This document shows positions 56,516 through 64,000 of a stretch of 64,000 nucleotides of DNA, piece by piece. The stretch's first letter is position 1. Each line of letters begins with the position of its first letter. The stretch lies in the NCBI GenBank assembly GCA_004194705.1, contig SADC01001210.1, positions 306,131 to 370,130 on the forward strand, written 5' to 3'. Below the pieces are notes generated by a model. It saw only the letters and a program-made list of their open reading frames with translations. It did no database searches and was not told where the DNA came from. The position numbers were made by a program, and so were the translations under genes. Source of the DNA: Ditylenchus dipsaci (taxonomy: Eukaryota; Nematoda; Chromadorea; Rhabditida; Anguinidae).

Positions 56516-59500
56516 AGGGGCATGCTCGTGTAAGATGCAACACAATTTTCAAAAAAGAAAAGGCGCGAACCAGGCGTGCCAGAGATTTGAAAAGATTTGA
56601 ATTTTGTATTTGAAAATTCACGAAGTTTTTTCTCTCCCTTTATATCTGTTGTTCATATTTTATGTTACCACGATTTTGCAGGGTTGTCCGTCCATCCATC
56701 AGAGGGTTTATATTATATTTTTTGCCGTCGTCCTCTATGTGGTCTTTTTAGATTCTTTTGCCGTCGTCATTGGTTTTGAAGTTACAATTGCTGGCATTTA
56801 TTCATCTGATCTCTATTGATATTATCCTTGCTTCGAAAGTTGCGAAATGTACTGTAAAATAAAGAACTTTGAATGCGCTTAGCCATTTTTTACTATATAT
56901 GTTTAACTTTTGGTAAACAAGATATAGTTTTTTGTAGTACAGTGGCTGGACTTTTTCGTAGGTTATCTTATTCTTTTCTTAGATTTATCAATGAAACAAC
57001 TTTGCTATAAATTGCGTGTCCTGTATCCCAGAAAAAGTGGGTAGGGCTCTTGGTATACGTATTTCTATCGTTTAGGTATGACTATTGCCATATGGAAATT
57101 CTCTAAATTATGATGCATTTTCGCCAGGCCAAAGAGTCATTGTGTGTTACAGCCATTTTTCGAACGATGATCTCGTCAGGCGTGGTCACATAAATTGGGC
57201 ATTGTACTGGAGCTAAAATAATTTCACCTGAAGTACTTTTTATACATTTTCTTATCTTTGAAAGGGTGAAATGAGAATGCTATACAAAATCTGTCTATGT
57301 AGCTTTTTTCTTTATCTTCCTCCACGATTGTGTCGAATACCGAAGATTATTCATCTCCACTTATTCCTTCAGCTGATCTGCCATTTCCTACCTCTATTAC
57401 TAGCTCTTTTTAACTGCCGTTACCTGACCTATCAATTACCGATAGAGTAAGGGCATTCAAAGTTTTCACAAGTATTTTTGGCTTCAGATACCAATGAAAA
57501 AGTCTAAAAGATCTGCTAGAATGATTACTTGCTGCTTGAGGACTTTTTGATAACTGATGCTGACGTCGAAGATGAGTTGGAACCTTTTGAAAAGCCCAAA
57601 TTTTAATTGTGAATGTCGCACAACTGGAAGCTTATTTGACTCGTTGCTTTGAGTGTGGGTCAAAGAATATTTCGCCTCGTTACTTCTCGCAGAAAGCAAC
57701 AAATCTAAATGTAAAAGTTTTCTGCAATCACTGCCATCAGAACAAGTACTGGAGTGACCAAAAGCGTTTTGGTGATACCTCGCAATAGGAAGGAACTTTG
57801 CGTGTTGTAGCTGCAGCAGTAGTCGCTCCTGTCACCCATCCAGTATTAATTTTCTTTTACAACCCTTTCTTGGCTTCTAATAGGAGTTGTCTGCTTTTTT
57901 GACAGTGCTGGGATTGCGGGTCTCAGCGTTTCTACTTACTAGAGAGTAGAGATGGCGAATGGAGGGGGTAACGGGACGGGATTTTCGGCCAAAACAAAAA
58001 CGGGAACGGGAACGGGATTTTGAGTTTGAAAAAAGGGATCCCGGCGGGATCCCGCCGAAAACGGATTTTTCTTTTATCGTTAATTTCACAGTAAAAGTGG
58101 CCAGCGCTTCAAAAGGATGTTTTTTATTGAAATTTTCTCACATACATCGATACAAAATAATTTCAATAACAATAATTCAACTGCGTTAGGACTCTGTTCA
58201 AAAGGTTTAAATTTCTGCCTCGCTGATTTTAATATTACTCCGGTTCTACTGGAGTTGCGGTGCGAAGACATTTGGTTTCCCCTGTGTTTTTTTCATGAAA
58301 ACAGCTTGGTCACCCCTGTTGCTGAAAAATAATAAAATATTTCTTCTATTTTGAAATTTTTTGTTTTTCTCGAAAATGGTTTTGTTTCCAGAAGTTCAAA
58401 ACTCTGGTTGGATTATATTTTAGGGAGGGGGAGGTGCGGTCATGGGGTAATTACTCCATTGACCGAGAAAATAGGCAAAATTAGGCAAATTACCCTGATT
58501 CTGACTGAAAAAATTGCCAATCACATTTTGAGGAGTAAACAAAATGTGTAGAGGTTGACGCGATATAGAACTAAGTACTATCAGTTTGGGGTGATTTCCT
58601 TTACTTTGATGGTCATTCGCATTCAATTTGCCAAATTCAAGCCATTTGCTAACAGTAAAACAGTGCTGCAAATGGTTGCAATCCATTGTTCAATGATTTT
58701 TAGCCTAGAAGCCAGTGAACTTGCTTAAAAGTAGAGTGAAAAAATAAAGGAAGTCACAAACATAGAAAAAGAATAATCGAATTCACGAAATTTCTGCAAA
58801 AAATGAGAATTCACAAAAAATTCTCTCAAATTGCTTTTTTAGGACAAAATTTTCCTGAAATGACTAGCGGGATTAGGCAAAAAACGAGAACGGGACCGGA
58901 ATTTTAGAAAAAAACGGCCGGGATAACGGGACGGGATTTTGGGCAAAATCGGGGCGGGCGGGACGGGATCCGTACGGATCCCGTCCCGTCGCATCTCTTC
59001 TGAGACTAGCATGATAATTTTGTTGGCCGACTGTCGATAAAATCTGTAGAGAAGAAGAAGCAAAATTGATGGTACAAACAATTTGAAAGAAGCACTCTGT
59101 ATTTCGACAAAAAACAGACAGATCTAGAGATCATTTTAGAATCCAATTCACATTGCGTTAGATGGACAGTACGGCAGTCCTGGGTACAGTGCAGAGTTAT
59201 GTTGCGTTGCAGCTATTGACAATGAAAGTAAGCATGTGATGAGATTCGAGGCAGTGCAAAAAAATAAGAAAGTTTTCTAAAATTTTAACAAAACTCAACC
59301 TAACGAATATCACAGGCAATGTTTCAACAATAATGGAGCTGGAAAGAGCAAAGCACCGCATGCAAGGACTTAAGAGATCTGGCATAGCCATCAAGTTTCT
59401 GACCAGTTTTAGAGCCACCAGAGCTTGAAAAGACAGGATCTACCATAGCTAAGATTATGCAAAGCTTGAAAAGCCAATGAAGACGACAAAAAGAGTCTAA

Positions 59501-59788
59501 ACAAAACACAAAGAGGACGACGGCGAAAACATTATGAAAAAACTTATCCATGTGAAGGCAATCTAGCGTTCAGACCCAGTAAAGAAACCCTCTGATGAAT
59601 GGACGGACAACCTTGCAAAATTGCGGAAACTGACGATGAAAAAAACCAAAAATAGAAAAGCAAGTGGAGAGGAAAAAACTTCGTGAATTTTCAAATACAA
59701 AATTCAAATCTTTTTCGAATCTATGGCAGCGCCTGGTTCGCGCCTTTTCTTTTTTGAAATTGTGTTGCATCTACACGAGCATGCCCCT
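56516..59788. mobile_element. Nested TTAA-flanked element with transposase remnant
   Basis: TTAA, then AGGGGCATGCTCGTGT; and ACACGAGCATGCCCCT, then TTAA. The ends agree with the small MITE at 32305-32535. Long arms pair (TGCAGGGTTGTCCGTCCATC near 56681 with its inverse near 59605). Around 57620-57790 broken + frames contain RCFECGSKNISPRYFSQ and VFCNHCHQNKYWSDQ, a CxxC...CxxCH zinc-finger layout like the N-terminal domain of Kolobok-type transposases. No catalytic core survives. Confidence 0.6.
57947..58999. mobile_element. hAT-like element with GACGGGATCCCG arrays
   Basis: TAGAGATGGCGAATGG at the left and GTCGCATCTCTT at the right are inverted-like, the same TAGAGATG end as at 8595. Inside both ends are GGGATCCCGGCGGGATCCCG-type words. 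The 1.05-kb element is inserted in the 56516-59788 element. No transposase seen; the duplication is unclear. Confidence 0.55.
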
Positions 59789-60253
59789 TTAATAGCCATA
59801 TAATTTGTTCGAAGTGTCAAACAGTGACAAAAAGGCCAAACAAATGAATCAGATGAAATCCTGAATTAGAAAAATTGATTAACAGTGAAAAAAATTTCAA
59901 TTATTTTCTCTTACGAAAGAAATTCGTTACGAAATTTGCTGTTACGAAAAAGTTTCTCACGAAAATTCGCTGTACACAAAATGTTTCTTACGAAAGTTCG
60001 CTCTTACGAAACTTCGCTCTCACGAAATTGTCTTGTTACGAAGTTCCTACAGCCGTTTGAGGTAATTAGACTTTTTGACGCCAGCTTCGGAATCAGCAAC
60101 CTAAATTACCCCTAGAATGGTCAAACAAGCAAAATAAATAGCAATGCTACCAAGTGGGCCGAACCTGCAAACACATTTGGGCCAAAAAACGCAAACGCTC
60201 ATGCATGCACCATGGAAGCTACTTTTTCCAAACCTGAATGGCTTCCCCTTTAA

Positions 60254-61534
60254 TTAGAGCGAAATACGGTACACCATGCAAAAGCTTTGAAAATCTATAC
60301 AAAAATTATATGGACTGTTGAAATAAAATTGAATTAAAATGTAGAAAAAGTTATTTAAAAAATCATTTGACGTTAAACATTTTGATCGATAAATGAAGCA
60401 TTGACTCAGACCTGAATTCGTGTTCAATAAAGTCGGTTTGCTCGAAACTGCCTTGAATTAATATCAACTACCGAATTTCCAATTCTCCGACCCACAAACT
60501 AATACAGTCAACTTTGATAAACTGGCCCCGAAAAACCGGACTTTAAAAGCATGATTTGGCTGGCCGACACGGAAATTAGGCAAACTTACTCCCAATAAAC
60601 CGCACCTCGATAAACCGGCAACAAGGTTGACTGTATTACAAATACAATCTTTGTATGATGAAGTCAAAAACAACTATGATGTAGCTAAGCCCCAAAAATT
60701 TTAAAAGTCAATTAATTGTGCTTGCAACAAAGCTACATTTCTAATCAACTAGTACATGCTACATCATACACTTGTGTTACTGAGATGACATCTGAGTCTT
60801 TGTAAATGCAGTTCCTTGCCATCAGGACACTGCCCAACATTGTAGGTTCTTTGCACTGTTGTTGCCTTGACTGCGTTCACAACAGGTTTGCCTTTGCAGC
60901 CACAATAGTGAGTTTTATTTAAAGCTTTTGAATTTTTCATTTTTTAACATCATGTAGCATGTTTGATAGCTTCTTTGAACGCCAAGATCAAGCGCTACGT
61001 GCTAGTACAAAACATTTCGTAATTACAACAAAATTTGAATAATTGTATCAGAATTTTTGTTCGAATTTAGACATTTGAAGCATCTTAATTGAGACAGTTA
61101 CAGCCCCGAAAATTTGCGTGTCGCATTTATTTATCGTTTTTTTTTTCATTGTGCTCTTTACTTTTTCATTAAACTTGGTGTAAAAAGGATGGACGGTTGC
61201 AGTCTAGGTCATAAGGTCAGCTTCAAGGCAAGCAACATTTGGAAGCAACACTTAGTGAGTTAGCCCTGTGCAGAAGGCGCGTTAATCTCATGCTACGATA
61301 GCTAGACCTAAGACAAAGCAGAATGAGAGACTCGGTACTTGGCCTTACAACCGTTATTTAAACATCCGTGCTGCACCAAAAAATCTTTATTTCAGACGAT
61401 GCGCGGAAGCCCTTGACAAAAATTTTCAGATTTTTTCAGGTTTTTTGGGCCACCCTGTAGTTAAAGTGGTTAAAAGTGTTTATAAATTGTTTCTGAAATT
61501 AGAAGAATTTTTTTTTGCAAAAAAACAACAGGGG
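60254..61534. other. No supported gene; small pogo-type MITE
   Basis: Around 60506-60638 TACAGTCAACTTTGATAAAC and TCGATAAACCGGCAAC...GTTGACTGTA mark an aged TA-flanked MITE. The rest holds no recognisable gene. A GGCCACCCTGTAG word at 61450 resembles a mariner end. Confidence 0.4.
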
Positions 61535-63959
61535 AAGTGTTTTCAAAATCAAGCTCAAACTCAAATCAAAACTAAACTCAAGGTCAAACTCAAACTCAAG
61601 CTAATCAAACTTAAACTTTTGTTTGAGTTTGAGTTTAGCTAAACTCAAGCTCAAACTTTTGTTTGAGTTTGACTTAAGCTAAACTCAAGCTCAAACTTTT
61701 GTTTGAGTTTGACTTAAGCTACTCAAACTCAAACTTTTGTTTGAGTTTGACTTAAGCTAAACTCAAACAAAAGTTTGAGCTTGACTTTAGCTAAACTCAA
61801 ACTCAAACTTTTTTTTTGAGTTTGAGTTTAGCTTGAGTTTGAGTTTGACTTGAGTTTAGTGTTTGAGTTTTTTTTAGTGTTTGACTTTGACTTTTGTGGT
61901 TAAGTTCAGCTTAAGTTCTTCTGTTATTGTATTTTCAATGGCTGATATGAGGATGATTTTAGATGTCTGCTTACTCCGCCGATTCGCCGAGTCAAACAAA
62001 AAACGCCTAAGAAGCGCAGCCGAGATCCAATATGGGACAATTTCACCGAAGTCTATGATTTGGGTGAACTCAAGATGAAGTGCAACCAGTGCCAGCAGGT
62101 AATCAAACGTCATACAATGTCTTCTTGATTCTGTCTCTTTAAGATTGTAACTAAGCACAAGACGTCACTTACGAGCCTTGGGAACACAGGCATAGGATGA
62201 TCAGCAGCCTGCCAAGAGATACGTGCATCTCTAGCTACTGGAAGTACTGAGCCGAATGAGAAGTAGTATTTTCCTATTGATGTCAAAACTGTGTCTATGA
62301 TTACTTTAGACACAAGAAATTCAGTCAGCCTTGGCAGCAGCTCTTTCCATTCCGGCAATGTCTATAATATATTTCTTCATCCTCTGATGTGTCGACTGTT
62401 CCGTTTTATGTCACCAAATGCAGTGGTAATTGCTTATTAGGTTGTATTTTTGCAGATAACTGTTCAGCCTACTTAAAGGTCCTTCAAGTTTCGCGACTTT
62501 GAAATCTCTTCTGTTGAACCAATTAGTGATCGTGCAGAACAGAGTGAAAAATCCAGTAGGAAATTTAGCCAGCGCTTTTCTCTGACGTGTGATGTATGGA
62601 CGATAGCGGAATGATGAATGCTATCTGGGTTTGTTGATTTCGATAAATCGTATATGTATTTTCGTCAATATCTCATGCGTGTGCAAGCTGAAAAGACTGT
62701 TACTATTTCCTGCTGCTATGGGTATATCAAAGCCATCTACAGATCGCTAGAAAGGTTTGAGGTTTTTTTTAGCTTTTTAGAAAAAACCCAGTAGTTTGAA
62801 ATATTTTGAATTTCAGGAAAAGACAGCATCAGCGCTGCTAGTTCTTGAGAATTTTGATGGAATTTCGAAGGATAATGAATAGTGACTGCCGAGTTCGATC
62901 CGATATTCTTTGTGGCTGCAGCGCTGGATCCAAATACTGCTAATTTCTTGAGCGAAGCAGACTTCAAATCGCTGTCCGCGAAATTCAGAGCTTGGTAGCT
63001 TATTTTTAAAAATTGATCACTGATTTACCCATTTGTTTCCGTTTAGGTGCGATACGATGAGCCTCCGAAGAAAACGGCTTCTAACACAAGCTCTGTACTC
63101 AACACCACACTTGACCAACTGCTTGGAGAATTGGCTGCAGAGAACAGAACAGCTAGAAATCAAAACGAAATCGTGCAAGCAGGTGCAGGTCATGGATTCG
63201 AGAAAGCTTGGACAAAGTTCGTGATGCTTCATCGTCGGGGATTGATCCTTTGAAGTGTGGGCAATTTGATGAATACGGTTAGTGAATGAATAAATATAGC
63301 GTTGTGTAATCACTTATGATCGGTTGATTTTAGAGTGTAACAGATTGCGATTTTTGCTATAGATGTCCTTTCTATTCCGGCTACAAGTGCGCCAATCGAA
63401 CGGGTGTTCTCTCAAGCAGGGGATGCGCTAAACACAGGAACCGAACTTCTTTCAATTTGCTCAACGCCCAGTTTGATTGTTTACTGTAATATATTTCTGG
63501 AAATTGTGGAATAAAATTTGGAAATCAAAGTGTTATTGTTTTAGTGGGCAGAATAAGGCTGTCAAAAATAGTGTTGAACTCCTCTAATTTAATCGTTAAC
63601 ATTAGAAGCTGTGACTTATAATGGTATTAAATTTTCTGTAAAAGTCGAATACAACGACTTAAGTCAATAGCTAAAGTAACACTCAAACTCAAGCTAAACT
63701 CAAACTTTTTGTTTGAGTTTGAGTTTAGCTAAGTCAAACTCAACAAAAGTTGAGCTTGAGTTTAGCTAAAGTCAAACTCAAACAAAGTTTGAGTTTGAGT
63801 TTAGCTAAAGTCAAACTCAAACAAAGTTTGAATTTGAGTTTAGCTAAAGTCAAACTCAAACAAAGTTTGAGTTTGAGCTTAGATTGAGTTTGAGTTGACT
63901 TGAGGTTTGAGGGTCAAACTGTTTGAGTTTGAGTTTGAGCTTGAGTTTTGAAAACACTG
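61535..63959. mobile_element. Decayed hAT element with CAAACTC arrays
   Basis: The left end AGTGTTTTCAAAATCAAGC and right end CTTGAGTTTTGAAAACACTG are inverted, with the hAT CAGTG terminus conserved on the right. Both ends carry several hundred bases of CAAACTCAAACTC / GAGTTTGAGTTTAGCTAAAC words in mirrored order (61550-61880, 63680-63950). It is inserted in a CAACAGGGGGACCAAGGC word; the flanks AGGGG... and AGGGGGAC are consistent with a blurred duplication. It carries the transposase remnant at 61965-63520. Confidence 0.75.
61965..63520 (+). pseudogene. hAT transposase remnant with BED-like finger
   Basis: Broken + frames follow a BED-finger hAT transposase in order. KKRSRDPIWDNFTEVYDLGE then KMKCNQCQQ with a GTAATC donor (about 62010-62100); IVTKHKTSLTSL (62144); FKFRDFEISSVEP then SQRFSLTCDVWT (about 62480-62600), the first-Asp region; TAEFDPIFFVAAALDPNT (about 62884-62935); and IPATSAPIERVFSQAG (about 63378-63425), the C-terminal dimerisation motif. 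Stops between blocks (for example near 62625 and 62830) show it is dead. It differs in sequence from the intact hAT at 37656, so it is a separate family. Confidence 0.7.
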
Positions 63960-64000
63960 AGGGGGACCAAGGATATTTTTTTGGGTGTACCCTCGAACAC

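Larger units (their letters stand above)
55815..60249. mobile_element. TTAA-flanked 4.4-kb composite with tRNA-like ends
   Basis: TTAA (55811-55814) is followed by AGGGGGGAAGCCATTTAGG, and the right end ...CCTGAATGGCTTCCCCT is followed by TTAA (60250-60253). Each end carries the tRNA-like repeat (A-box-like TGGCACAGTGCG near 55853 and B box GGTTCAATCCC near 55916). Inside each are arrays of TTCGTAAGAGCGAA words (55985-56160 and the inverse at 59905-60050). Further in lies the nested TTAA element at 56516-59788. Kolobok and piggyBac both duplicate TTAA; which applies is not settled. Confidence 0.7.

Overview
This is a eukaryotic, AT-rich window. It is most likely from a nematode. The support is a nematode-type chemosensory seven-transmembrane receptor (34163-35239), an F-box gene of a style expanded in nematodes, short introns with GT/AG ends, and scattered TTAGGC-like words (the nematode telomere unit). 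The species cannot be named from the sequence. There are no bacterial features, operons or CRISPR arrays, and I found no convincing intact tRNA or rRNA gene.

Genes are few and their introns are packed with mobile elements. From left to right: a ubiquitin-like plus PARP-like-fold gene on + (2311-7682); a multi-exon unassigned gene on + (16221-18373); a small BESS/MADF-like ORF on - (about 20.1 kb); a two-exon secreted glycoprotein gene on + (24037-25382); a nine-exon SLC22-type transporter on - (26419-30377); a decayed very-long-chain acyl-CoA dehydrogenase-like gene on - (about 31.0-32.0 kb); the receptor on - (34163-35239); a small secreted-protein candidate on + (41131-41639); an unassigned multi-exon gene on - (42876-44039); and an F-box gene on + (49155-54045).

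Most of the rest is DNA transposons, many with readable target-site duplications. The best is a 2,910-bp hAT element (37656-40565) with 20-bp perfect inverted ends, an exact 8-bp duplication and an apparently intact nine-exon transposase. It sits inside another element (37189-41088) that has its own exact 8-bp duplication. There are also decayed hAT, Merlin/ISXO2-like, mariner and pogo/Tigger transposases, plus dozens of non-autonomous elements: TA-flanked (mariner/pogo type), TTAA-flanked (Kolobok or piggyBac type) and 8-bp-flanked (hAT type).

The most unusual themes are: (1) hAT-like elements with ordinary short ends, each carrying a different low-complexity or palindromic subterminal array, including micro-elements of only 72 and 85 bp; (2) tRNA-like A and B boxes inside the inverted ends of TTAA-flanked elements; (3) a repeat module centred on a perfect 17-bp stem with a TTCG loop; (4) a 1.44-kb element made of inverted arrays around a passenger ORF that is itself split by a fresh 114-bp MITE. 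Many genes show one-base reading slips, often near homopolymers. This suggests either widespread pseudogenes or residual indels in a long-read assembly, so intactness calls should be read with care.
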